A stretch of 64,000 bases of DNA from Pseudomonas cichorii (GTDB lineage: Bacteria; Pseudomonadota; Gammaproteobacteria; Pseudomonadales; Pseudomonadaceae). The notes beneath the pieces are model-generated. The model did no database searches. It saw only the letters and a program-made list of their open reading frames with translations, and had not been told where the DNA came from. The DNA lies in NCBI RefSeq assembly GCF_018343775.1, contig NZ_CP074349.1, forward strand, positions 4,826,001-4,890,000, given 5' to 3'. How positions within the stretch are numbered: the first letter of the stretch is position 1; every line of letters begins with the position of its first letter. Position numbers and translations under genes: made by a program. Positions 33,562 to 41,695 of the stretch are shown here, one piece after another.

Positions 33562-36381
33562 ATGAATATGGCACTGCACACTCACACACCCAGGCTGCTC
33601 GTTATCGATCCGCGTGGATTGGCGCTACGCAGCGTTGAGTTTTGCCGCAGCAAGCAGGATCAACCTGCCGATGAGCGGGTAACCTGCCAGGCCTACGATG
33701 CCGCGGGACGTCTGGTCAGCCAGCGTGATCCTCGTCTTGCACTTCCCAACCTCAGCACGACTTACAGCCTCAGCAATCAGGCGTTGCTGACCGAAAGCGT
33801 CGACGCCGGCTGGCGGCTCGGGTTATTGAACGAAGCAGGCTTGCCGGTTGAAGGGTGGGACAGTCGCGGTAGCCGACGCCAGGTTGAATACGATGCTGTG
33901 TTGCGTCCGTTGGCAATCACCGAAGACGGGCTGGTAACCGAGCGGCTTGACTACGGTGGGCCAGATGGTTTTGAGCACAACCAGTGCAACCAGCTCATTC
34001 GCCATGACGATACGGCGGGGACTCGCCATCTGCCGGATTACGGTTTGCTCGGGGCTGCACTGATCGAAGCTCGGCATTTTCTGCATGCCTTGGAAACACC
34101 GGACTGGCCACTGGCCGAAGCAGAGCGCGATGCCCTTCTGGAGAGCGACAGCCTGGAAACACAGTGGGCGTTCAATACTCTGGGCGAACAGATTCGGCAG
34201 ACCGATGCCATGGGTAATGCGCAGTCCCTCAAACAGACCGTAGCCGGGCAATTGAAAGCCGTCGATCTGAAGTCATCGAGCACCACGCAGACGCTGGTCA
34301 GTGATATCCAGTACAACGCCTTCAATCAGGTTGAGCAGGAAACCGCAGGCAATGGTGTGATCAGCCGCTCGCTCTACGATCCTCAAGATGGTCGTTTGAT
34401 GGAAATTCGTGCGGGCGATCCAGCGTTGCAGCACCTCATCTACGCTTACGACCCGGTCGGTAATATCCTGCGAATCGAAGACGCTGCCCAACCGGTTCGC
34501 TTCTTCGCCAATCAGCGCGTCGAGGCGATTAATCACTGCCGCTACGACACACTCTATCAGTTGATCGAGGCCACGGGCCGCGAGGTCAATACCGGTGCCA
34601 GTCACGGCCCTGCCCTACCCGGCTTGCAGCCGCTGCCGCCCGATCCGAACCAGATCAGCAATTACACCCAAAACTACGATTACGACAGCGCCGGGAATCT
34701 GTTGCAGATGCGCCACGTCGGCGCGCAAAACTTTACCCGCACCATGCGTGTGGCAGAGGACAGCAATCGCAGCCTGCCCGAAGGTGAAACCGACGCGGAC
34801 TTTGATACCGGCTTCGACCCCAACGGCAACCAGTTGCAACTGGTCCGTGGCCAGACGATGGAGTGGGATGTCCGCAACCAGTTACAGCAAATCACCACCG
34901 TCACCCGCGCCACCGAAGCCAGCGATAACGAGCGCTATATCTACGACGGCCAAGGGCAAAGATGCCGCAAGATCAACAGCACTCTGGCCTCCAGTCGCAC
35001 GCTGAATAACGAGGTTCGCTACCTGCCGGGGCTGGAAATCCGCACCACTGCCGATGGAGAAGTTTTGCACGTCATCACAGCCCGAAACAGTCGGATACTG
35101 CACTGGCAGGCAGGTCTGCCGAGCGGCATCGCCAATGATCAAATCCGCTATAGCCTGAGCGATCACTTGGGCTCAAACACTCTGGAACTGGACCAGCAAG
35201 GCAACCTGATCAGCCAGGAAAGTTACTACCCGTTTGGCGGTACATCGTGGTGGGCTGCGCGCAGTGCTGTGGAAGCGAAATACAAGACAATTAGATATTC
35301 AGGTAAAGAGCGTGATGCCAGCGGGTTGTATTACTACGGGTTCAGGTATTACGCGCCATGGTTGCAGCGCTGGATCAACCCGGACCCGTCAGGCGATGTG
35401 GATGGGTTGAATCTCTTTTGCTTTGTCGAGAACAACCCCATCAATCGCATTGATCCAGATGGACAAAAAAACGAAATGGCCAGAGAACGTTGGAGGCTCG
35501 CGGTCGATGAAATCAAAGAACGGAAGAACACGAGTGACATAAGCGTCAAAACATTTGCCCCTGGCATAATTGCAGTGAGCATAGAAGGCAAGAATGAATT
35601 ATTTTCAAGAATGGGGATAAATTTCGCTCGTCCCTTCAAAGGTAAACGCCAACTTTCTTATCTATCTCTAGAGTCGGATTATAAAAGCAAAATTTCAGGT
35701 GGCGACTACCGTTTCCCACTAAAGTCTGCACCCGGTTTCAAAATATATGAAGAGGCTGGCGCTCCGACGAGTAATTATATCGCCTTCATCAACGGTGGCT
35801 TCTATAACAACAGAGGTGAAGCATCACCCTCTGCACCTACACATGCAGCGATTGGGAAGATATTCATGGGAGGGAAGGAGAAAGCGTCAGTCGATATTCC
35901 CAAAGGTTACGAGCAGTATTATGTCCCCCTTACCATGAGTGATGGCTCGACCATTCACACAGGCCCATTATTGACGTCCGGAGGCAAGCTTGAGTTTACT
36001 GAAGAGCACTTGAAGGATAAAAAATTCCAATACTCCCCAGAGACGGCTGCCCCCGGACAACTGGGACATGCAGGCACGCCCAATCAGCGTTCGGGCATCA
36101 GTATGCCGGTCGTGTTCGATAAAGAATCCAGAATTCGTATCGCAGTAGGTTTGGGTGGAGGCAGAACGCAAAGCTCCCGTGCCTATACAATGCCCGAATG
36201 GGCAAATGTAATGCTCAAACTGGATAGTATGAATGCGACATCAGGCTGGTCAGTCAATCTGGATGGTGGCGACAGTTCCGTGTTGGGTGTTGTCTCCCGT
36301 AACGGGACCATACTTATGGATCAAGCGGCACTGGCTAATCATAAGCGAAGAATACCCAACTTCATTACCTTTTATAAATAA
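33562..36381 (+). CDS. TcC toxin protein with phosphodiester glycosidase (NAGPA-like) C-terminus
   Basis: A 939-residue TccC-family protein. The shell (1-634) is very close to the previous gene and ends at D-P-D-G. Cargo 635-939 matches the phosphodiester glycosidase family (PF09992, the fold of human 'uncovering enzyme' NAGPA) in motif order: F-I-N-G-G-F-Y-N (742-749), T-H-A-A-I-G-K, H-T-G-P-L-L-T-S-G-G, N-Q-R-S-G-I-S, and the hallmark V-N-L-D-G-G-D-S-S (898-906). These enzymes cut sugar-1-phosphodiester bonds. A glycosidase of this type as Tc cargo would be unusual; the target could be a host glycan-phosphate or a signalling molecule. The family call rests on motifs only. Start as in the other tccC genes. 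Cargo GC is lower than the shell. Confidence 0.85.
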   Translation: MNMALHTHTPRLLVIDPRGLALRSVEFCRSKQDQPADERVTCQAYDAAGRLVSQRDPRLALPNLSTTYSLSNQALLTESVDAGWRLGLLNEAGLPVEGWDSRGSRRQVEYDAVLRPLAITEDGLVTERLDYGGPDGFEHNQCNQLIRHDDTAGTRHLPDYGLLGAALIEARHFLHALETPDWPLAEAERDALLESDSLETQWAFNTLGEQIRQTDAMGNAQSLKQTVAGQLKAVDLKSSSTTQTLVSDIQYNAFNQVEQETAGNGVISRSLYDPQDGRLMEIRAGDPALQHLIYAYDPVGNILRIEDAAQPVRFFANQRVEAINHCRYDTLYQLIEATGREVNTGASHGPALPGLQPLPPDPNQISNYTQNYDYDSAGNLLQMRHVGAQNFTRTMRVAEDSNRSLPEGETDADFDTGFDPNGNQLQLVRGQTMEWDVRNQLQQITTVTRATEASDNERYIYDGQGQRCRKINSTLASSRTLNNEVRYLPGLEIRTTADGEVLHVITARNSRILHWQAGLPSGIANDQIRYSLSDHLGSNTLELDQQGNLISQESYYPFGGTSWWAARSAVEAKYKTIRYSGKERDASGLYYYGFRYYAPWLQRWINPDPSGDVDGLNLFCFVENNPINRIDPDGQKNEMARERWRLAVDEIKERKNTSDISVKTFAPGIIAVSIEGKNELFSRMGINFARPFKGKRQLSYLSLESDYKSKISGGDYRFPLKSAPGFKIYEEAGAPTSNYIAFINGGFYNNRGEASPSAPTHAAIGKIFMGGKEKASVDIPKGYEQYYVPLTMSDGSTIHTGPLLTSGGKLEFTEEHLKDKKFQYSPETAAPGQLGHAGTPNQRSGISMPVVFDKESRIRIAVGLGGGRTQSSRAYTMPEWANVMLKLDSMNATSGWSVNLDGGDSSVLGVVSRNGTILMDQAALANHKRRIPNFITFYK

Positions 36382-36394
36382 GTGTAACTTTCGC

Positions 36395-36417
36395 TCGCGA
36401 ATGAATTCGTTCCAACA
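36395..36417 (-). repeat. REP element
   Basis: On the minus strand TGTTGGAACGAATTCATTCG then CGA: a standard Pseudomonas REP half-site with its ATTCATTCGCGA core, in the 43-base gap between the last tccC and the phospholipase D-like gene. It marks the right edge of the Tc locus. Confidence 0.8.
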
Positions 36418-36424
36418 TCACCGC

Positions 36425-37582
36425 TTAGTTGCGCCGATCCAGCAGATTGACCACCAACCGATCAATCCAGCCCCAAAGCCGCTGCTTGACCCGGCGCCAC
36501 AAAGGTCGGGCTTTCCAGGCGTCCAGAGTAATTTCGGTGCTCTGGGCGAAATCCTTGTCGAAGCTGGCAACCACATCGCGGGTCAGGTCCGGGTCGATGG
36601 CTTCGAGGTTGGCCTCAAGGTTGAAGCGCAGGTTCCAGTGATCGAAATTGCAGGAACCAATGCTGACCCAGTCATCGATCAGCACCATTTTCAGGTGCAG
36701 GAATCGCGGCCGGTACTCGAAGATTTTCACTCCGGCCCTGAGCAGACGCGGGTAATAGCGATGCCCGGCGTAACGCACCGAGGGATGATCGGTACGCGGG
36801 CCGGTAAGCAGCAAGCGAACATCGACACCTCGCAAAGCCGCCTTGCGCAGCGAGCGGCGAACTTTCCAGGTGGGCAGAAAATATGGCGTCGCCAGCCAGA
36901 TACGCTTCTGGCCGCTGTTCAGCGCGCGGACCAGAGACTGCACGATATCGCGATGCTGACGCGCATCGGCGTAAGCCACGCGCCCTAGGCCGTGACCGGA
37001 CTCAGGAATTCTTGGCAGATGCCTGAGACCGAAGTCTTCCATGGGTCGCCAGGCCGTGCGGTGCAGGTTGGCGTGGAACTGACGGTCGAACAACGCCTGC
37101 CAGTCGATCACCAGCGGGCCGGTGATTTCCACCATCACTTCATGCCACTGGCTGACCGGATGGCTCGGCTCCCAGAATTCATCCGTGACACCCGTACCGC
37201 CCACCACCGCCAATGCCTTGTCCACCACCAGCACCTTGCGATGATCGCGGTAAAAATTGCGGATGCCCCGTCGCCAGCGAATCGGGTTATAGAACCGCAG
37301 GATCACCCCGGCGTCGGTCAGTTGCCTGCGCAATCCGGTGCTGAAAGCCTGAGAGCCGAAGTCGTCAAACAGACAGCGCACGATCACACCGCGTCGTGCG
37401 GCTTCGGCCAACGCTCGAACGATGGCGTCCGCACAGGCGCCTGCTTCGACCAGATACAGCTCCAGATCGACCTGCTGCTCGGCGCGGTCGATGGCGGCGA
37501 TCATGCGCGGGAAAAACGTCGGGCCATCAATCAGCAGTTGAAAGTGGTTGTCCGGCCGCCAGGGAAAGATCGCTCCCGCCAC
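36425..37582 (-). CDS. Phospholipase D-like / cardiolipin synthase family protein
   Basis: A 385-residue member of the PLD superfamily with two HKD motifs: 'YRDHRKVLVVDKALAVVGGTGV' (H-x-K-x4-D) and 'FLHLKMVLIDDWVSIGSCNFD'. The second is followed by the usual G-S-x-N. It resembles ClsB-type cardiolipin synthases, which join two phospholipids on the inner membrane, though no clear N-terminal membrane segment is present. The start is a GTG at 37582; an in-frame stop lies seven codons upstream, so no longer start is possible. A 20-codon ORF ends one base before this GTG, suggesting coupled translation. Substrate not proven. Confidence 0.85.
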   Translation of the reverse strand: MAGAIFPWRPDNHFQLLIDGPTFFPRMIAAIDRAEQQVDLELYLVEAGACADAIVRALAEAARRGVIVRCLFDDFGSQAFSTGLRRQLTDAGVILRFYNPIRWRRGIRNFYRDHRKVLVVDKALAVVGGTGVTDEFWEPSHPVSQWHEVMVEITGPLVIDWQALFDRQFHANLHRTAWRPMEDFGLRHLPRIPESGHGLGRVAYADARQHRDIVQSLVRALNSGQKRIWLATPYFLPTWKVRRSLRKAALRGVDVRLLLTGPRTDHPSVRYAGHRYYPRLLRAGVKIFEYRPRFLHLKMVLIDDWVSIGSCNFDHWNLRFNLEANLEAIDPDLTRDVVASFDKDFAQSTEITLDAWKARPLWRRVKQRLWGWIDRLVVNLLDRRN

Positions 37583-37583
37583 G

Positions 37584-37646
37584 TCAGCGTGCCGTGAAGA
37601 TCAAAACAGCGGTAGCGAGGGTGGCGTGGGCAAGCAGCTTGGGCAT
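37584..37646 (-). CDS. Possible 20-residue leader peptide upstream of the PLD-like gene
   Basis: ATG 37646 with GGAG just upstream opens a 20-codon frame, MPKLLAHATLATAVLIFTAR. It stops one base before the GTG start of the PLD-like gene. The peptide is hydrophobic, like a small membrane peptide, and the tight junction would couple translation. It is also short enough to be chance. Conservation in related genomes would settle it. Confidence 0.35.
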   Translation of the reverse strand: MPKLLAHATLATAVLIFTAR

Positions 37647-37720
37647 GAAAACTCCGAATGCACATTCAAGGGCAACCTTATCCGCCTGTCAGACCGCTGG
37701 CAAACAACTCGGTTCGTCTC

Positions 37721-38059
37721 TCAAGGTGCATCAGGCAGCAAACGACACCCCTGACGTGTGCCCTGCCACGCCGCAACGCTGCTGCGTCCCAACCCGCTGG
37801 CACTGACCGACTTGTTTAGTGAGTCATCCGTCAGGGTAGCGGGAATGTATTGCTTGACGTAACTGCGGCAGTAATCGGCAGGATTGTTCATCACATAACG
37901 GCACGAACAGTACTCCTTGGCCGTGTAGGCACTGATGATGGTGGGGAACGCTTGCAAGGCAACACGGTATTGCCAGGCGAGTACGGAGATCATCAAGAGC
38001 GCCAACAAGAGCAGACTGCTGAAGGGACGACGCAGGATAAACATTCGACGTGCGCTCAT
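37721..38059 (-). CDS. Small single-pass membrane protein, unknown function
   Basis: A 112-residue protein with one N-terminal membrane segment (about residues 12-30, 'PFSSLLLLALLMISVLAWQY') and then a short outer part with a 'CSCRYVMNNPADYCRSY' cysteine group. It overlaps the preceding serine hydrolase gene by four bases (ATGA), so the two are co-translated. The three clustered cysteines suggest a disulfide or metal site on the periplasmic side. It is probably a helper or anchor of the hydrolase. No family recognised with certainty. Confidence 0.6.
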   Translation of the reverse strand: MSARRMFILRRPFSSLLLLALLMISVLAWQYRVALQAFPTIISAYTAKEYCSCRYVMNNPADYCRSYVKQYIPATLTDDSLNKSVSASGLGRSSVAAWQGTRQGCRLLPDAP

Positions 38060-39162
38060 TGCCCGCCCTCCTTGCCGAAGGCCACCTGTAATAGCTTGAG
38101 CATCCGGTTGTGGTCGTAGCTGCCATCGCGGTCATCGGCATAGCGCACGATGACGAGCTTTTCGCTGGGGATCACATACAGCGCCTGCCCCCAATGCCCA
38201 AGCGCCGCGAAGGTCTCGGGCGGAGCATCCGGCCACGGGCCATGGCCACCGTCATGGGTCCGATTGAGCCACCAATGTCCGCCCGGCACTTCGGCGCTCG
38301 CTTGTACGTTCTGGCCGCTAAAAGGCGTCAGGACAAAATCCACCCAGGCGGTCGGCAGCAACTGTTGTTGCTGCCAACGCCCGCCGCGCTGCATCAACAG
38401 GCCAATACGCGCCAGGTCACGGGCGGTAATGTAGGTGTAGGAAGAACCGACGAAGGTGCCGCTGCCATCGGTTTCCCATGTCGCACTGCCAATGCCAAGC
38501 GGGTCGAACAGCGCGGTCCATGGATAGTCCTGGTAAACCTGTTCACCCACCATGTTTTTCAAGGCGGCGGACAGAACATTGCTGTCGCCACTGGAATATC
38601 GATACGACGTGCCCGCAGCGCTGGCAATCCCATGGCTGGCCGTAAAACGGGCCATGTCGTCACGACCTCGGGTGTAAAGCATGGCCACGACCGATGAGTT
38701 AAGCGGCGCGTATTCATAGTCTTCCTGCCAGTCGAGGCCCGATGCCCAGTGCAGGAGGTCTTGAACGGTCATGTCTGGATGCGTCTTGAGCGGGCTGTAG
38801 AACTTTGCGACGGGATCATTCAACTGGAAACGCCCTTGCCCGAATGCCACCCCCAACACAGTGGCCAACACACTCTTGCTGATTGACCAGGTCAGGTGTG
38901 GCGTCTGGGCCGTTGTGACTCCGGCATAGCGTTCATAGACGATACGACCGTCACGAATCACCAGCAGGGCATCGCTGCGAACACCTGCGCGGGTCGTGTC
39001 GTCACGGGGCGCAAAAGCGTAGTCCTCAAGCGCCTTGAGCGCGGCTGTCGGCGTAACGGGCTCAACGACCCATTGCTCACCTGGCCAGTCTTCGGCCAGT
39101 GCCGCAAAGGCATTCAGGCCCACAAGCAAAAGCAGACATAACCGGACAAAACGACGGGACAT
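38056..39162 (-). CDS. Exported serine hydrolase (class C beta-lactamase fold)
   Basis: A 368-residue protein starting at MSRRFVRLCLLLLVGLNAFA, a signal peptide ending near ALA-ED. The serine/lysine pair is in 'WSISKS' (Ser93-x-x-Lys96), and 'YRYSSGDSN' has the Tyr-x-Asn-type second motif. Towards the end 'GHWGQALYVIPSEKLVIVRYADD' matches the H-x-G region of penicillin-binding protein/EstB-like hydrolases. It is likely a periplasmic esterase, peptidase or amide hydrolase rather than a true beta-lactamase. The frame goes up to 39192, but ATG 39162 gives the signal peptide directly. It overlaps the downstream membrane protein gene by ATGA. Confidence 0.85.
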   Translation of the reverse strand: MSRRFVRLCLLLLVGLNAFAALAEDWPGEQWVVEPVTPTAALKALEDYAFAPRDDTTRAGVRSDALLVIRDGRIVYERYAGVTTAQTPHLTWSISKSVLATVLGVAFGQGRFQLNDPVAKFYSPLKTHPDMTVQDLLHWASGLDWQEDYEYAPLNSSVVAMLYTRGRDDMARFTASHGIASAAGTSYRYSSGDSNVLSAALKNMVGEQVYQDYPWTALFDPLGIGSATWETDGSGTFVGSSYTYITARDLARIGLLMQRGGRWQQQQLLPTAWVDFVLTPFSGQNVQASAEVPGGHWWLNRTHDGGHGPWPDAPPETFAALGHWGQALYVIPSEKLVIVRYADDRDGSYDHNRMLKLLQVAFGKEGGQ

Positions 39163-39254
39163 GGCCAAAGTCTCTGGAGAATAACCGGGCAACCTTAGCA
39201 GGGGTTCGTGACAGAACAGATCTCTGGCGGGAGCACATTGGGTGGTGCGAATGA

Positions 39255-39280
39255 GGTGGGAGCCAATTCATTCGCGAAGG
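39255..39280 (+). repeat. REP element
   Basis: GTGGGAGCCAATTCATTCGC then GAAGG, a Pseudomonas REP copy in the 272-base gap between the divergent serine hydrolase and olsB genes. The rest of that gap holds the olsB promoter region; nothing else was recognised in it. Confidence 0.75.
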
Positions 39281-39434
39281 CTAACAACCAACACCATCAC
39301 CCGCCCCCGTCACACAACCATCACCAAAGCTTCACCTCCATGACACGACGGCTCCCTAGCCTGCACATACAGCAAGCGCTTGGACAATTCAGTCAACCGG
39401 CCGCACTTGCATGGCTGGCTTATGGAGATTTCGC

Positions 39435-40190
39435 ATGACCCAGATTGCCCGCATCCGTGACAACACTTCTGACCGTCGTCTTCAGGCCGAACGCCTGATC
39501 GGTGCACACGCCCTGCAGGAAGCTCAGGCGTTGCGTTTCAGCGTGTTCAGCGAAGAATTCAACGCCCGTCTCAAAGGCGCTGAACTGGGTCTGGATATTG
39601 ATGACTACGATGTCCACTGCTCGCATATCGGTGTTCGCGACCTCAACACCGGTCGCCTGGTCGCCACCACCCGTTTGCTCGATCACAAGGCCGCAAGCTC
39701 TCTGGGCCGCTTCTACAGCGAAGAAGAATTCAGCTTGCACGGCCTGCTGCATCTGCAAGGCCCGATCCTGGAGCTGGGCCGCACCTGCGTTGACCCGGCC
39801 TACCGCAACGGCGGCACCATCGCCGTGTTGTGGAGCGAACTGGCGGAAGTCCTCAACGAAGGTGGTTACAGCTACCTGATGGGCTGCGCCAGCATTCCGA
39901 TGCAGGACGGCGGCATTCAGGCTCATGCGATCATGCAGCGTTTGCGCGAACGCTATCTGTGCACCGAAAACCTGCGCGCCGAACCCAAGAACCCGCTGCC
40001 GACCCTCGACATTCCAAACAACGTGATCTGCGAGATGCCGCCACTGCTCAAGGCCTACATGCGCCTGGGTGCAAAGATCTGCGGCGAACCTTGCTGGGAT
40101 GAAGATTTCCAGGTCGCCGATGTATTCATCCTGCTCAAGCGCGACGAGCTGTGCCCGCGCTATGCCCGCCACTTCAAGGCAGCCGTGTGA
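39435..40190 (+). CDS. olsB: L-ornithine N-alpha-acyltransferase (ornithine lipid synthesis)
   Basis: A 251-residue GNAT-type acyltransferase that joins a 3-hydroxyacyl chain from acyl-ACP to ornithine, the first step of ornithine lipid formation. Characteristic stretches are '[31 protein letters not shown]', '[26 protein letters not shown]' and '[14 protein letters not shown]'. ATG 39435 follows TATGGAGATTTCGC, a good ribosome site, and replaces the longer frame from 39411. The stop overlaps the start of olsA (TGATG), so the two enzymes are made together. In pseudomonads ornithine lipids replace phospholipids under phosphate limitation; no clear Pho box was seen. Confidence 0.9.
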   Translation: MTQIARIRDNTSDRRLQAERLIGAHALQEAQALRFSVFSEEFNARLKGAELGLDIDDYDVHCSHIGVRDLNTGRLVATTRLLDHKAASSLGRFYSEEEFSLHGLLHLQGPILELGRTCVDPAYRNGGTIAVLWSELAEVLNEGGYSYLMGCASIPMQDGGIQAHAIMQRLRERYLCTENLRAEPKNPLPTLDIPNNVICEMPPLLKAYMRLGAKICGEPCWDEDFQVADVFILLKRDELCPRYARHFKAAV

Positions 40191-40981
40191 TGAGCCGCCT
40201 GCGCAGCCATGCGCGTGTTGCACGGGTGTTGCTGGTGATTGCTGTAGGGCTGACGATTGCCGCAGCCTTTGCGGTGATGGAGCGTTTGAAAGTCGGCAGT
40301 TCCATGGAACGCCGACAACGCTGGACTCGCTGGTTCATGGCTCGCCTGACCAATGCCCTGCCCTTTCGTGTGACGGTCAGCGGCAAGCTGCCGACTCAGC
40401 CAATGCTGTGGGTCAGCAACCATGTGTCATGGACGGATATTCCACTGCTGGGCATGCTCGCGCCGCTGTCGTTTCTGTCCAAGGCCGAGGTACGGACCTG
40501 GCCGGTTGCGGGCTGGCTGGCGCTCAAGGCAGGCACCTTGTTCATTCGTCGTGGCTCGGGCGACAGCCGCCTGATCCAGCGCCAGATGGGCAGCCATCTG
40601 CAACACGGCACGCCATTGGTGATTTTCCCGGAAGGCACCACCACCGATGGCCGTGCCCTGCGCACCTTCCACGGTCGCCTGCTGTCCAGCGCCATCGAAA
40701 CAGGCGTGGCCTTGCAACCCGTGGCGATTGCCTATTCACGCGACGGCAAGCCGGACCCGATTGCGCCGTTCATTGGTGATGACGATCTGCTGTCGCACTT
40801 GCGCCGCCTGTTCGCCAACGATCAGGGCGATGTGCATATCCATCTGCTGGAGCCGATTCCCACTGCCGGCCTGGAACGTGCCGCACTGGCATTTCAGGCA
40901 CAACAGGCAGTTCAGGTGGCGCTGTTTGGTGAAACCGCTCAGCCGAGCGAAGCGGTGTCGCGCCCAGCCAGGGCTGCTTGA
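40190..40981 (+). CDS. olsA: Lyso-ornithine lipid O-acyltransferase
   Basis: A 263-residue PlsC-type acyltransferase doing the second step of ornithine lipid synthesis. It has a membrane-associated N-terminus ('VARVLLVIAVGLTIAAAFAV'), the H-x4-D catalytic motif in 'VSNHVSWTDIPLLG', and 'LVIFPEGTTTDG' for phosphate binding. The start overlaps olsB by one base. Its 3' end overlaps the convergent acpH gene by 43 bases. The pairing with olsB makes OlsA more likely than a general lysophosphatidate acyltransferase. Confidence 0.9.
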   Translation: MSRLRSHARVARVLLVIAVGLTIAAAFAVMERLKVGSSMERRQRWTRWFMARLTNALPFRVTVSGKLPTQPMLWVSNHVSWTDIPLLGMLAPLSFLSKAEVRTWPVAGWLALKAGTLFIRRGSGDSRLIQRQMGSHLQHGTPLVIFPEGTTTDGRALRTFHGRLLSSAIETGVALQPVAIAYSRDGKPDPIAPFIGDDDLLSHLRRLFANDQGDVHIHLLEPIPTAGLERAALAFQAQQAVQVALFGETAQPSEAVSRPARAA

Positions 40982-41538
40982 GCGAAGTCCTGCAACAGCG
41001 GATAGAACTCATCGAAATCCGCACTCAAGGGTTGGTACAGCGCCTGCAATTCCTGCATGGCACCGGCCAACCCTTCAGGCCGTGACAGACGCCTGGAAAT
41101 CCCGCCCAGCACTTGCTCCAGCACCTCGAACTCCCGATACGAACCCAGCCAGTCCTGCGCCGCCATGCGCGGCGCAATCAGTGCCAGGCGCTCTGGCAAT
41201 TGAGGCTCAGCGGCCAGTGCACCGTAGACCTTGCGGGTAAAGGTTTGCAGCGGGATATCGGCATAGCGGTGCCAGTCCCGTGCCAGGCAATGGTCGAAAA
41301 AGACATCCAGCATGATCCCCGCATAACGTCGCCGCTGCACCGGGAAACGAGCCATCGCATCCTTGATCAGCGGATGGTTGTCGGTGAATGAATCGATGCT
41401 GCGATGCAGCCGGATCGAGGCTTCCAGCTCCGCAGGAAAACGCCCCGGCAAAGGCCCTTTGACGAAATCGCCATACAGGCTGCCGAGCAATTGGGCGGGC
41501 CGTTGGCCGCCAAGATGAAGGTGTGCGAGGTAATTCAT
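40939..41538 (-). CDS. acpH: ACP phosphodiesterase
   Basis: A 199-residue protein of the AcpH family that removes 4'-phosphopantetheine from acyl carrier protein. Landmarks are the N-terminus 'MNYLAHLHLGG', 'LLGSLYGDFVKG', 'IRLHRSIDSFTDNHP' and 'RRRYAGIMLDVFFDHCLARDW', whose His/Asp residues resemble the HD-type metal site. Size fits the family (about 190-200). Its last 14 codons overlap the end of olsA on the other strand. It is divergent from pyeR across a repeat-rich promoter region. Confidence 0.87.
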   Translation of the reverse strand: MNYLAHLHLGGQRPAQLLGSLYGDFVKGPLPGRFPAELEASIRLHRSIDSFTDNHPLIKDAMARFPVQRRRYAGIMLDVFFDHCLARDWHRYADIPLQTFTRKVYGALAAEPQLPERLALIAPRMAAQDWLGSYREFEVLEQVLGGISRRLSRPEGLAGAMQELQALYQPLSADFDEFYPLLQDFAQAALAGRDTASLG

Positions 41539-41574
41539 GGAGCAAAGCCTACGCCGTTTTCAGAGTGCCGGTCT

Positions 41575-41685
41575 ATATATCGTTATAACCCGATATACCG
41601 ATTTGATCCTTGCTTAGCGCAATTGCATATTTGTATATCGCGAAATACAGATATAAAGTTCGCTCCATCGCGATATACCGTTAAC
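41575..41685. promoter_or_regulatory. Operator-like repeats between acpH and pyeR
   Basis: CGATATACCG occurs twice (41591-41600 and 41671-41680). TATATCGCGA (41634-41643) and TCGCGATATA (41668-41677) are inverted copies, and a TATATATCG half-site lies near 41575. The last copy ends 15 bases before the pyeR start. This fits a dyad for an ArsR-type repressor acting on its own promoter; the upstream copy may reach the acpH promoter. Confidence 0.6.
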
Positions 41686-41695
41686 TGAGAACGAC

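Noticed and set aside
30588..36381. tccC genes as type VI secretion Rhs effectors
   Set aside because: They lack an N-terminal PAAR or membrane region, share the TccC core, and lie beside TcA and TcB genes. The PAAR remnant is 19 kb away.
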